64,000 nucleotides of DNA from Paguma larvata. Taxonomy: Eukaryota; Chordata; Mammalia; Carnivora; Viverridae. A program made the position numbers and the translations under genes. Positions 48,085-59,529 of the stretch are shown here, piece after piece. The notes beneath the pieces are model-generated. The model did no database searches. It was not told the DNA's origin and was given only the letters and a program-made list of their open reading frames with translations. Where the stretch lies: positions 90,847,119 to 90,911,118 of the forward strand of contig CM057834.1 of assembly GCA_030068075.1 (NCBI GenBank), written 5' to 3'. Position 1 is the stretch's first letter. Each line of letters opens with the position of its first letter.

Positions 48085-49381
48085 TGCCGGAGTCCAGCTC
48101 CGGCGAGTCCAGGGGCCCCTGAAAGATGGACGGTGTCGGCAAAAGGAATGAAAGAGCCACGAGATGTAGTCCGATCACCAAGCAGGCAGTTCTGGCAACT
48201 CTGACATCTCTGCTCTGCTGGTCTCAGTGTCTTTTTTTAAAGGCAGTGAGTGACATTACATCAGTGACAAGGCATTTTTAACAATTTTTCTTAGGCTGGC
48301 ATATTTGTGAATCCCCCAGACTTTGAAGGAGACAGTCTTATCTTATTTTAGGCAGCGACCATTTTTATGACTTCATTCCAAGCTATAGATCATGCATTGT
48401 TTTCGAGGCAGGGTTAGGTAGGCTTATAGCAGAGAAAATAACAAGATGTTTAAGAAGAAAACAGGGTTGTTGTCATAGCCCTTAGTAAACAGAGGGCACA
48501 TACATTGTTGTCTTCTGACGTTAATCATCTATAGATAGATTAGGAGTCATTCTACCCATAATGGGAGAGGTGTAACTCACTTGGTAGAGACAATCTCTAA
48601 TGCTGGTCTAAGTTCTTTTGCTTTGTGAGTGAGTGAGCCTATACCGTGAGCACTTATGTCTATCTCTTCTTTGTACAAATGGTAGTTTCTGTAAAAGTAT
48701 TTTATTATTGCTTTTTCATTATAAGGGAGCGTGGGGATTGGAATTGCAAAAGGATTCGTGCATTGTAAACCTTAGGGAGGTACTCAATATTTATTGTTGA
48801 TCAGTGAAGGTATGTGTAGCTACTTTTGTTTGGCTTCTGCTTGTGCCTTATCTATAAACAGTGCTCTTAACTTTCAGGCTAAGCTAACCTCTTTACAACC
48901 TCTCCTTTCAGTCTGTTGAGCAAATAGTGGGAGAGTCTTTACAGTGATGTGCTCCAAGGGTTTTATGGTGGAGCTGAGGGGATGTTTATCATAATGCAAT
49001 ACCTGCAAGGAAATCTGGGGCCTAACGTCTACAGAAGTAACACTAATTTTTATCCAATTCATAACTGCTATTCTGTATGTTCAATTTGTGTAACCTATCC
49101 CCAAGAGGCAACTTTGAGGTTACTTCTGATCAGGTTACTCTCATTCAGATATTATCCATCAAGGCATCACACTCCAGGTCCCCTTTTTCATATGCCATAA
49201 AACCAAAGGGCATTACATCTCTTGATGCCAACCAGAGCAGTTCAAGAAATCCAGGCCTGAAAGGTTATTATTAGAAGGAGATAGTATTGGGGTGCCATTT
49301 GGTCAGCAGGAGACTTTGCGACATCTACCTAATCCATACAGGGAGATGTCTCAACCTGTGAGCCCACGGTGGCTCCCAACA
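48085..49381 (-). mobile_element. Solo LTR 3, class II (ERVK-type)-like, longest copy
   Basis: This 1297-bp copy has the same termini as the two LTRs above. It is flanked by AGGGAG (48079-48084) and AGAGAG (49382-49387), a 6-bp duplication with one mismatch. It carries about 350 bp (roughly 48640-49010) that are missing from the copy at 11611. The U5-side end contains a short inverted repeat, CCGGAG then CTCCGG. The AATAAA seen in the copy at 11611 is lost here. Confidence 0.85.
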
Positions 49382-49387
49382 AGAGAG

Positions 49388-50059
49388 GATCAAGGTACCT
49401 GACAGGCAGACAACTAATCCTTTCCCTAAGATGCTTCAGTCAAGTTCCGGGGAAAAGAAGAAATGAGTAGCTTGACTTTCTGTTTATGATCAACTGATCA
49501 TTCATTTCCCCTTCCTCCCCCAACTATACTAAGAGGCATTATGAGAATAAAAAAATAAGCTAATTAACAATGACAAAGAAAATGGGGAAAATGGTACAAT
49601 GGATGATATTTTGTGAATTAGTTTTGATAAGGGGAAGCAGAGAGAAGTGTTTCCAAGGTAACAAGACTATGTAATACAAATGAAGTTTTTTCAAAGGGAA
49701 ACAACACCCCCCCTCCCTCCAGCAATTGTATTTCCTCCATAGAACTGGCAAAACCAGCTACCATGGAAGGTGAGGGTGAGGCTTGGGAGTTGAAATGGGT
49801 AATCGGTTAAAAGTTTGTATACACAGCAGTTAGGCACCTAGAGTCTCTTGCGTTTTCTGAGTAGCCAAGGAAATATCTGTTTCACAGGTAGGGTGCTGCT
49901 TATCTCACCTTGAACTGGGAGAGTTCCAGATTTTAGGACCACAGATATAAAATGTATAACCTAAAACAAATGACCTTGCAAGTGCTGCAAACACTGATTT
50001 CAAAGTAACAAATAAAGTTCAGCAAGTAGATGAATTTACAAATACGGAATCTATGGATG
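49388..50059. other. Unassigned intergenic sequence
   Basis: No gene or nameable repeat was recognised. It directly follows LTR 3. Confidence 0.35.
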
Positions 50060-50700
50060 AGGAGGAACGACTATCATTCTCTTATTGATGGATATTTGTC
50101 TTGTGTCAGTTGTTAATGATGAATTAAACTGCTATGAACACTCTAATGGATGTCTTTGTGAAGACATATATTTTCATTTTTTTTGGGAGCATGCCTGGGA
50201 GTACAATTGCTGCATCACAGGGGACGTGTATACTTAGCTTTAAAGCTACACTTGCGGAGGCGCCTGGGTGGCTCAGTCGGTTAAGTGCCAACTTCGGCTC
50301 AGATCATGATCTTGCACTCCGTGAGTTCAAGCCTCGCATCGGGCTCTGTGCTGTCAGCTCAGAGCCTGGAGCCTGCTTCTCTCCTTCTCTCTCTGCCCCT
50401 CCCCGACTCATGCTCTGTCTCTGTCTCAAAAATTAATAATAAAAAAAAAAGCTACACTTGCGGTGAGCATAGTGTAATGTATAGAGAAGTTGAATCACTG
50501 TGTTGTACACCTGAAGTTAATGTATCATGGTGTATCGACTCTACTCAAATGAAAGAAAAATTTTTTTAATCTGACAAAGTTTTCTCCAATGGGCTTTACT
50601 GGTTTTCATTTTGTCCTACTTCTGAACTGTCTATTGAGTAACTGTGACCTTAAACAACACTGGGGGGATATGTAGAGTAACTGAATAGGAGAAGTTGGTT
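50060..50700 (-). mobile_element. L1 fragments (antisense, with a sense 3' end at about 50466-50570)
   Basis: 50060-50257 is antisense old L1 (TAAACTGCTATGAACACTC, then TGGATGTCTTTGTGAAGACA). It is split by the SINE at 50258. 50466-50570 reads as a sense carnivore L1 3' end (GTTGTACACCTGAAGTTAATG). 50575-50640 seems to resume the antisense element. Confidence 0.55.
50258..50447 (+). mobile_element. CAN/SINEC SINE (sense), best-preserved copy
   Basis: GGCGCCTGGGTGGCTCAGTC begins an almost undamaged element, ending CTCTGTCTCTGTCTCAAAAA. The 16-base perfect duplication AAAGCTACACTTGCGG lies at 50242-50257 and 50448-50463. The A and B boxes look intact. Confidence 0.96.
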
Positions 50701-51949
50701 CCACTGTAAGGATTTTGAGGGAAAGAGTCTGCCCTCCTGGGATTTCCTAATTTTGTCCATGACTTTCTTTCACTTTCCTCCCCCAGTCATCAGATGACCC
50801 AACATAGCTGCTCAGAGGCTAACAGGCACATATTGGGGCAGAGGTGTCCTGGGCAGCTGTCTGCACTCTTCTCATTGGGGTGACACCCTCTGGGATGGGC
50901 CCTTATTTCACAATGTGATTACTGACTCCTGATATGTTAGTATCATTTCTTGGATCTGCATGGTGTTAAAACGGAAATGAAAATTTCAGTAGGCCTCATT
51001 TCAAGGGATTATAACTGATACAACTTTTTGGAGGATGATTTGATAATAGCTATTAAACCTAATATAATAATTTAGGTGCTTATAACCGTACAAAGGTACA
51101 GGCTTACATGTGAAGGTATTGCAATATGATTTTTACTGGTGAGCTGGAAAAGGCACAGTGTTCATCAGCAGGGTATTCATTAAGTAAATGATTTTTTTCA
51201 CAAGGTGAATGTTTATTCGGCAATCACTTCAAATGTGAGAGGTATATTATTGCTAATATGCAAGGCTTAATGCATGCGCACATATGCATATCATGAAAAG
51301 AAAGCAGGACAGTTGACTTACTAAAATAACAAATAAAAAACATATATAGATAAACTCATATATGCATAGAAGATTTCTTTGTGGACACAACAGAAACTAA
51401 TAGTATTTAGCTCTAGGAGACAGATCAGGAAAATCAGGCATTGGCGAGAGGGACATTTGTATCTGTTTTGTATCCCTGTATACAATTTTATTTTTTACCA
51501 TGAGTTGTGCTAATGCGATGATAAATGGAAAACATTTGATTAATGTAAACATAAATATTTTAAATGAGATTTTGCTGTTACTCAGCACCCCAGCTGTCCT
51601 TACTTTCATACACTATGGTTTTTTTGGTCAGTTCTCTATGTTGGTGGTTCTGAATCCCTTAAACCTCTCACTTCAAGCAGCTCAGAAGGGTGACCTGGTA
51701 GCATTTGAAGTCCTAGAAGGGAAAATATGACTGAAGAACCGCAGTTGGAATGCTTGCATGTTGCAGAGATGGGAACGGGATGCATTAGCAGACCCCGGGC
51801 TTGGTTTGCAGGGCAGATCGTCTCTATTTCTCTCTTACCAGAGTTCCTGTGACTATGATCAGAGAGTATCTTGTAGCGGGAGTGCAGAAATCATCTGAAT
51901 AATATGCAGTTCTTAGGGCTTTGAGATGAAAACTTTTTTGACAGAGCTG
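50701..51949. other. Unassigned; old LINE-like tail at about 51010-51330
   Basis: 51010-51330 resembles the 3' end of old LINEs (AAGTAAATGATTTTTTTCAC context). The rest is unassigned. Confidence 0.35.
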
Positions 51950-52357
51950 TTTCTCGTCCACTGGATTTTTGACAAGTGTCTTGGAGCCACTTATGGTATT
52001 TTCTGCTTGGCGGGTTGCTCGGCCTCTTGCCAGGCTAACTGGAATCATGTAGTGGCACAGGATAGTGCAGGGGTTGGCTGTTTGGGGCTCAGACTATTTG
52101 ATGATTACCAGGATGTGAGGTCGGGGTGGAAGGCAGTCTGGGTGTCGAGAAACTCCTGACTAGGAGATTTCAAGTTTGTAATGACCTACATCATTACACA
52201 AAACTTCCCCATGTTCTAAAAACTTGATTAGTCTCAGGAGGGAAAGGTAGAAGTTTCTCTGGCTTTTCCTTGACTGCATCCCTAGGGTTTCTCTGAACTT
52301 GACAAGTGTAGTTTCTTAGTGAATAACTCCCTTTGGGGACAGACAGTAAAAGGAAAG

Positions 52358-52380
52358 AAGGAGAGAGAGAGAGAGAGACA
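52358..52380. repeat. GA simple repeat in duplicon B
   Basis: A run of about ten GA units, longer than the equivalent place in duplicon A (about 31930). Confidence 0.7.
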
Positions 52381-52586
52381 GAGACAATAGGGCTTCCACA
52401 GCACTACTATTACTGGACTTTTCCCTAAGTGCTCGTATGAAGACAGTTTTCTCTTGCATTGAGAGTGAGGACAGCAGCAGCTTGCCCTGAGCCACAGAGC
52501 ATGCTCTGCCCTAGTCAGGCAGGAGGTAGCCTGGGATGATCCCTGGAGAGCTGTAGAATTTTCCAGGTCAGTCTCTTTCTCTAGAG

Positions 52587-52592
52587 GTGAGT
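52587..52592 (+). promoter_or_regulatory. Candidate splice donor of the leader exon of the copy B receptor
   Basis: This GTGAGT lies in the same sequence context as the candidate at 32146, about 640 bases before the acceptor at 53231. No transcript evidence is available. Confidence 0.3.
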
Positions 52593-53261
52593 GTCTGCTA
52601 GGGGCTCCCCTCTGCGAAGGAGAGAGTAAGAGAGGATTGGCGTGGGAAGTTCTGATCTTCATTGCTGTCTGAAATGAGGACACCTTCCCTGGAGCATGAA
52701 GACTAGGCCAGGGGAGCTTCATAATGGAGGCGCTCAAATCAAATCCTCCCTCCATAGCAGAGAGCAGATTCGGCACTTTTCGGTGCTCATGATAGACACA
52801 GCTGCCCACCATGACCTACGATCGGCCTCTCTCATTTGTCCTTATTTCTTGTTTTTGTAATCTTGCCATTGTGTAGGGGTCTCCAGGGAGAGCATACTGT
52901 GGGCAGGGAACTGGACAGAGTGGCAGATACGAGCAGAGATGGAGGCAGGATGGCTGGTGAAGTGGGAGATGAGGGTGCAAACGGGTGGGTGCGCTTTCCA
53001 GCCTAAGGTGTGGTGTTAGTGACTGTTGTTCATCTTCTTGCATATATATGTTTATTTTCATATATACTCTCTTCATAAAACATTCAACACCAATTTTGTA
53101 TAGAAAATAGTGGAAGATGAACCCACTTGGTCATGGTGTGGAGCGTAAGAGCAGAGATGATATTTCCTCGGCCTGGGAATAGCTTCAGTCCTTTGAAATT
53201 GGAAGCATGTGAACTCTCCTTTGTTCCCTAGATTCCATAAAGAACAAGAGCACAGGACTAA

Positions 53262-54249
53262 ATGCTGAAGAATTATTCTAGCGCCACTGGATTTTATCTA
53301 CTTGGCTTCCATGGCTCCAAAGAACAACACAATATTCTTTTTGCCACTTTCCTTCTTTCTCTACTCAGTGACAGTCATGGGTAACATGGTCATCATTGTG
53401 ATTGTCTGTGTTGATAAACGTTTGCAGTCCCCCATGTATTTCTTCCTTGGCCACCTCTCTGTCCTAGAGATCCTGATCACATCAGTTGCTGTCCCCTTAA
53501 TGCTCTGGGGGCTGCTGCTTCCTGGGATGAAGGCAATATCTTTGACGGCATGTAGTGCACAATTATATCTGTACCTTTCTTTGGGTACATCGGAATTAGT
53601 ATTAATTGGAGCAATGGCTGTGGACCGTTATGTGGCTGTTTGTAACCCTTTGAGGTACAACGTCATTATGAACAGCCATACCTGCATCTGGGTGGTCATC
53701 GTGTCATGGGTGTTTGGGTTCCTCTTTCAAATCTGGCCAGTCTATGCCACGTTTCAGCTTAACTTTTGCAAATCAAATGTGATAGACCATTTTTTATGTG
53801 ACCGAGGGCAACTGCTCAAACTATCCTGTGATGACAGCCTTTTCACAGAGTTTATCCTTTTTTTAATGGCTGTTTTCATTATCATTGGTTCTTTGATCCC
53901 TACAATCATCTCCTACACCTACATCGTTTCCACCATCCTCAAGATCCCCTCGGCCTCGGGCCGGAGGAAAGCCTTCTCTACATGTGCCTCTCACTTCACC
54001 TTTGTTGTAATCGGCTACGGCACCTGCTTGTTCCTCTATGTGAAACCTAAGCAAACGCAGGCAGCCGAGTACAACAGGGTCGCGTCACTGATGGTTTTAG
54101 TGGTGACCCCTTTCCTGAACCCATTCATCTTCACCCTCCGGAATGACAAATTCATAGAGGCCTTTCGAGATGTCATGAAACGCTTTGTCAACTTCTCAAG
54201 GATTAGCTGTGTCGTGAGGACAGTCATGAACTCATCATCATGGACCTGA
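53262..54249 (+). pseudogene. OR9A-like olfactory receptor copy with two frameshifts
   Basis: This is a close paralogue of the receptor at 34304-35248. The position equivalent to that start is the ATG at 53262 (MLKNYSSATG), but one extra base in the pyrimidine run near 53349-53362 shifts the frame and gives a stop at 53382. The main receptor frame is open from about 53302 to 54249 and keeps MAVDRYVAVCNPLRY, FSTCASHFTFV and NPFIFTLRN. Near 54181-54190 one base is missing, so the normal C-terminus after DVMKR is replaced by about 21 unrelated residues. An in-frame ATG at 53311 could start a product that keeps most of helix 1 but lacks the N-terminal glycosylation site. I call it a pseudogene, with some doubt. 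An acceptor ending in CCCTAG at 53231 is preserved. Confidence 0.8.
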
Positions 54250-55810
54250 GTGATCTCAAAGCACTAATTCAACCTGAAATGATCATTTTCATCATCAAAT
54301 AGTTCGTGATGCACAAGGGAATTCAAAATATTCTTCATGGGAATTTTAAGACATGGTTGGTGCTCCAGTTTATGATTAGATGGTTCCTACAAGGAAGATC
54401 ACATTATTATTTTTTAACTGGATATATATGTTTACATACTCTTCTGTAGTTATAATACATCTTAGAATATAAATTTAACAGATGTAAATGGACAAAACAT
54501 GTGTGATTTATTTTTAGAACTCTTAACTCTGAATAGGAAAAGCAAGGAAAAGTGTAATTCACTCCGTGGTCACTGAACTATGTGTTTGGTTCTAGGTTCT
54601 GGGGTCATTTTCCTATACGTTGTCCTGTGATTTGATGATCTTTTCACTATCTAATGGACCCTCTGTTTCTTCTGTGAGTGACCCCAAGTCTGGCCTCAGG
54701 TCCAACCTTTTCCTCACGTTCCTATTCCAAGGTCCAACAGGGACAGTACCTTCCTGTAGATCTTCTTGACTGGCAGTTGTGAGAGTGAACTCACTCCATA
54801 GTCCTGACTCCTCCCAGCTTCGCGGCTGAATGTGTGTTAACTCTGGCACTTCTCTAATTGGTGGGCTTTCTCAGGGTCAGGAGGAAGGGTCTTGGAAAAA
54901 AGCATTTTCTCATCTGTCATGACTCTCATTATCACACCAGCCCCAAATGTGGGTGGGCAACTGGCTAGTTTTGGGACCTGAAGTGACAAGGGCGAGCTGA
55001 GCTTGCTGTGTCCCTGGGCTGAAGCAGGAGTGCACAGAGGGCAGAAAAAGGGCAGCCCCTGGTCACTTCTCCCCGTAGTCCTCACATTAGTCTCTCCTGA
55101 CACAGGGCATTCCATCTCCCTTCTCTCTCAGCTACATTTCTAGGTTCCCTTGCTCTTCTCCCCCTCACAAGGATCAAGTTTACCAAACTTTCTTCCAGCT
55201 CTACAGTGACCTTCCTTATTCACATCTCAGTTCCTATATTGTCCCATCCCAGCCTCTCTCCTGTCACACCACCATTGTCAATATTTCTGCCATTCTTATT
55301 GGCTAAGCAGGGGTCAAAAGACTGTGCACATGAAACTGCCTTCCCAACATTATACATGTCTGATGTGGCCTCACTGAAGGGACTGGGGAAAAGGGATGTG
55401 ACCTACATAACTGAAAAATAGTGTTTTGACTGGAATCTGTAAGACTAAGAAGAGGAACTGAGCACAATCAGGATTGTTAATAAAGGTGTTTCCCACTGAA
55501 GGTATGAGTTAACAATTCTGCAGTTGCTATGCGTATATACTACAGGTGATCGAATAAAGATAACAAATGGTGGGAGCCAGGCCTGTCACTGTGGATAGGT
55601 ATATTACAGAGAAGCAGGAGGAAAAGGCTAGAATCAGGCCTGTGGTACTGGATTTGAGTTGGAGCATCAGTATGCATGCATATATAGATAGATAGATGTA
55701 TATAGATGGATTGATTAATATATGATATAAATAAATGATATAAAAATGACTCTTCTTTTTCATAACTATTTTGGCTATTCTGTTACCATTCTCTTTCCAT
55801 ATAAATTTTA
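54250..55810. other. 3' flank of the copy B receptor
   Basis: 54250-55270 aligns with the flank of the intact receptor. 55270-55810 is unassigned, with a short ATAG/TATA repeat at 55680-55740. Confidence 0.45.
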
Positions 55811-55814
55811 GAAT

Positions 55815-56165
55815 CAGATTGTAGAGATTTACAAAACAGCTTTCTGGGATATTGATTGGGACTGTGTTTAATCTATAGTTACATAGATTGTTTTATATTA
55901 TTTTTCATTACCTTCCCCTGTGTTTATCAGTTGAGTTTCTCAAATTCCATATGAGTGAAATCATGATATTAGTCTTTCTCTGACTGACTTATTTTGCTTA
56001 GCATAATACATTCTAGTTCCATCCACGTCATTGCAAATGGCAACATTTCATTCTCTTCCATCGCTGAGTAGTATTCCATATAAGTTGTAGACTCAGTTTG
56101 TAGATATCTACGAAAAGCTTGCTGGGATATTGATTGGGACTGTGTTAAATCTATAGTTAAATTAT
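55815..56165 (-). repeat. Direct repeat of about 70 bp around an L1 3' fragment
   Basis: 55817-55888 and 56093-56164 share GGGATATTGATTGGGACTG and flanking text. Between them 55900-56090 is antisense L1 3' sequence (CATATGAGTGAAATCATGATA to GAGTAGTATTCCATA). The outer pieces look like antisense L1 ORF2. Confidence 0.65.
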
Positions 56166-56774
56166 TAAAACCCTAAGATATATGACTCCCTGCATTTGTA
56201 TATGATTGTAAATTTTCTTCCTGACCACGGGGTTGAGTAGGGGTTATCTGATGGTAAAAGGTCAATCCCTGTTCTTTCCTCCATCTCTCATACTTGTTCT
56301 CTGTGTCTCTTTTCAAATGTAGGCAAATATTTGTCTTTCCTCTGTGACATTAGGCTTGCTCCTGAGTCTTTCACTGGCATGCACCAGTGCCTTGACCTTT
56401 ACATTCTATACCTTTATATTGTCATGCTACCATTGTACAGAACTGTCTAGTAGGCTTTACAACTCGTAAGAGGCCATATATGTGTATCACTGCATTCTAG
56501 TATATTAGAGTCCTTGCTTATTTTTCCTGCATCCCCCATCCCTCCAATCCAATGAGCCAATATTGTTTTTGAGCACTGTTCCTGATGTCCTCTGTCCCTC
56601 TCAGGATTCTGACTTCTATCAAGTCAGAAACTGTGTATTGCTTATTATAGACTCTGAAGCAGAGGTGTTGCCTCGACCCTGGAGATTTTCGTATTCACAT
56701 GCTGTATATGAACACTTAATTCTTATACTGAAACATTCATATAAATTGGTATTAATAATTCTTAAGAATCCAAA

Positions 56775-57290
56775 ATGAAAGGAAACAGAAACTTTACTGA
56801 CAATCATAGCAGCTTTCTTCACAATTGTCAAAAGCCTCTGCACAGATGAGGAAACAGATGAGCGTGTAAACAAAAGGTGGTATATGCATACGATAGAATT
56901 TTATTCAGACTTAAAAGGCAATGAAATTCTGATACATGCTGTAACACAGATGACCCTTGAAAAGATTGCTAAATGAAAGAAAGTGGACATAAAAGGGAAA
57001 AATGTTGTATGATTCCATTTATGTAAGTTACCTAGGATAGTCCAGTTCATAGAGACAGAATGTAGAATGGGGAGTAGCAGGGGTTGGGGAAGGGGGAAAT
57101 GGGAGTTACTAATTAATGGGTACCAAGTTCAGGTTCGGATGGTGAAGTGTTCTGGAGATGGACGGTGGTGATGGTCGCACAACAATGTGAGTGTATTTAA
57201 TGCTATTGAATTGTACACTTGAAGTTGTTAAAAATGGTAATGGTAAATTTGTGTTACATATTTTTTAACGAAATAAAAAATAAAAAATAT
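56775..57290 (+). mobile_element. Old L1 3' end (sense)
   Basis: Text such as GCATACGATAGAATTTTATTC, then TTAAAAGGCAATGAAATTC and ATTGAATTGTACACTTGAAG is the common old L1 3' end. It finishes in AATAAAAAATAAAAAAT. Confidence 0.8.
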
Positions 57291-58140
57291 TAAATAATTC
57301 TAAATGATTTTTATAGTGAATAATTAGATCTTTGATCCCCCCCTTTGATCCATAGTTCTCTTCATATTCTTCAGAGGTGACTGTGTTCAACTGTTTCTAG
57401 TGAGATATATAAACAATATACCAGCATTTTGTGACTTATCAAGTTGTTTTTTCTTTAGTTAATAATCACCTTATTTTTGAATTTTGATCGAATATGCATT
57501 CTGTTTTTCTTCTTGTTTACCCCTACAGATACCACAAAGCTAACAGTAAACTATTTCTTGTGCTTTGTGCTCATAGGCCTTCTTACTTGGTTTGCTTCTG
57601 AGTCTTGATGGGGCAGACTTTCCAGCATCCCTCTAGCAGAGAACTCATAAAAGGTAAGCTATTTTGAATGTTCTTATTCCAGCTTCATACCTCATTGTCA
57701 TTTTGGTCAGCCACTGGGCTGCACACCAGCCACTGGGGATACCTTGTCTGCAGTACCCCCCCAACATTCCCACAGGCACACCCAGTTCCTAATGTACCTC
57801 ACCCTGGTCCCCTGACTCAAAGGCAGCTTGGATGAGCTTTGGGCAAAGGCTATTGAACATGCACAGAAACTCAGCCAAAATCTGTAGGCCAAAGAGAGAC
57901 CACAAACTTGAGCATTAGCTCCTTCCTTTGGGAAAGCAAAAGGGAGGTTGTCAGCATCTGGCCTTGTGCATTGCATGATCTAGAGCTTAAGAATTCACCA
58001 AGAGAGGGCTCAAGAAGCAATTGTATCCTTACAAGTACCGAAAAAGCCTCTGAATCACTAGAATCATTCAGAATCAGTAGCCTAGCCTGACTGATGCTCT
58101 TTTTCTCCTAAAGCCAGTCACTAATTTAATCTAATCCATT
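57291..58140. other. Unassigned sequence inside duplicon B
   Basis: No gene was recognised. It has no counterpart in duplicon A and so was either inserted in B or lost from A. Confidence 0.35.
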
Positions 58141-58144
58141 AATA

Positions 58145-58640
58145 AAAAATGAAATATTATTCAACCATAAAAAAGAAGGAAATCCTGTCATTTGCTAACA
58201 ACATGGATAGCAAAATAGCAACATGGATAAATCTCGAGGGCATTATGCCAAGGGAAATAGGTCAGACAGAGGAAGACAAATATTGTACATGTTCCCACAT
58301 ACGTGGAATCTAAAAAAGCCAAACTCATAGGAATAGAGAGTAGACTGGTGGTTGCCAGGAGCTGGGGAATGGGGGAAATTTGGAGATGTTTATAACTTTT
58401 ATAACTTTTATAACTCCCAGTCCTAAGATAGGTGAGTTTGGGGATCTGATGTACAGTGTGGTGATTACAGGACATGCTACATTGTCTACTCGAAAGTTGC
58501 TAATAGAATAGATCTTAAATGTTCTCACCATGAAATAACAAGTAATTATGTGCGGCGACAAATGTGTCAACTAAATTTATTATGGTAATCAGTTCAAAGT
58601 ACATATGTGTATCAAATTATTCATAATTGCATAATTACAT
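58145..58640 (+). mobile_element. Old L1 3' end (sense)
   Basis: AAATGAAATATTATTCAACC, then GGCATTATGCCAAGGGAAATAG and GAGTAGACTGGTGGTTGCCAG, typical of the sense L1 3' region. A short TTTATAAC triplication lies at 58390-58413. Confidence 0.75.
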
Positions 58641-59529
58641 GAAGGAAAGTCTGAAGTCAGTGTAGGTAACTGATTACCATCTGGGCTGATAGGAGTAAGA
58701 GTGGAAGGAGTATTTCTTATTGAATAACCTTTTATATTGTTTTGGTGTGTGTTTCATGAGAATGTATGCCAATGAAATTCTATATTATCAATTTAAAAAT
58801 GAAAGAAGTAAAATTATTCTGTGTTTTTCCAGTGTCTTTGAGTCATACTAATTAAACTGTAGCTTTCGATTGCCAGGAAGGTTGATTGTTTATGCAAATA
58901 TCTCATTATTTTTACCAAATGAGTATTTACTTAAGTCCAGATACTCTGTAAAGTTTTTGTTTAGCTGAAGGTAGAAAATGGGAGAAAAATGGGGTAAGAA
59001 AGATGGAGTTTCACATTTTTCTACTTGAGCCTTCAGTTACTTTGTGATTACATACAGAGATTTTTTAGATATTGAGGCGACGTAGCTAATATTATCTTAT
59101 ATGCATGTTGGAAATATTTTTTTATTGGTCTAGTTTTTCTTTACATTAAAAAAATAATTCCAGTATGGTTAATGTGCAGCATTATGTTAGTTTCAAGTGT
59201 ACAATATAGTGATTCAACAGTTCTATATGTTACTCAGTGCTCATGGAAGTAAGTGTACTATTAATCCCGTCCCCTATTTCACCCATCCCCCTACCTACCT
59301 CCACTTAGTAACCATGTTTGTTCTCTATAGTTAACAGTGTGTTTGTTGGTTTGTCTCGTTCTTAGTTCATTTGTTCTGTTTCTTAAATTCCATATATGAG
59401 TGAAATCATATGGTGATTGTCTTTATCTGACTTACTTATTTCACTTACTATATTACACTCTAGACTCTAGATCCATCCATGGTGTTGCAAACAGCAAGAT
59501 TTCATTATTTTTATGGCTGAGTAATATTT

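Larger units (their letters stand above)
51950..59130 (+). repeat. OR9A duplicon, copy B
   Basis: This is the second copy of the OR9A-bearing segment, in direct orientation to copy A. It was enlarged after 55270 by L1 fragments (about 55815-58640) absent from A, so the last homologous block resumes near 58900. Flanks look clearly less similar than the receptor coding body. Edges are approximate. Confidence 0.78.

Noticed and set aside
50258..50300. tRNA-like A and B boxes
   Set aside because: They are the tRNA-derived heads of CAN/SINEC SINEs, repeated many times, and do not fold as complete tRNA genes.
53302..54249. Annotating the second receptor as an intact 315-residue gene
   Set aside because: That reading begins at a TTG. 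The aligned start at 53262 is out of frame, and the C-terminus is also shifted.
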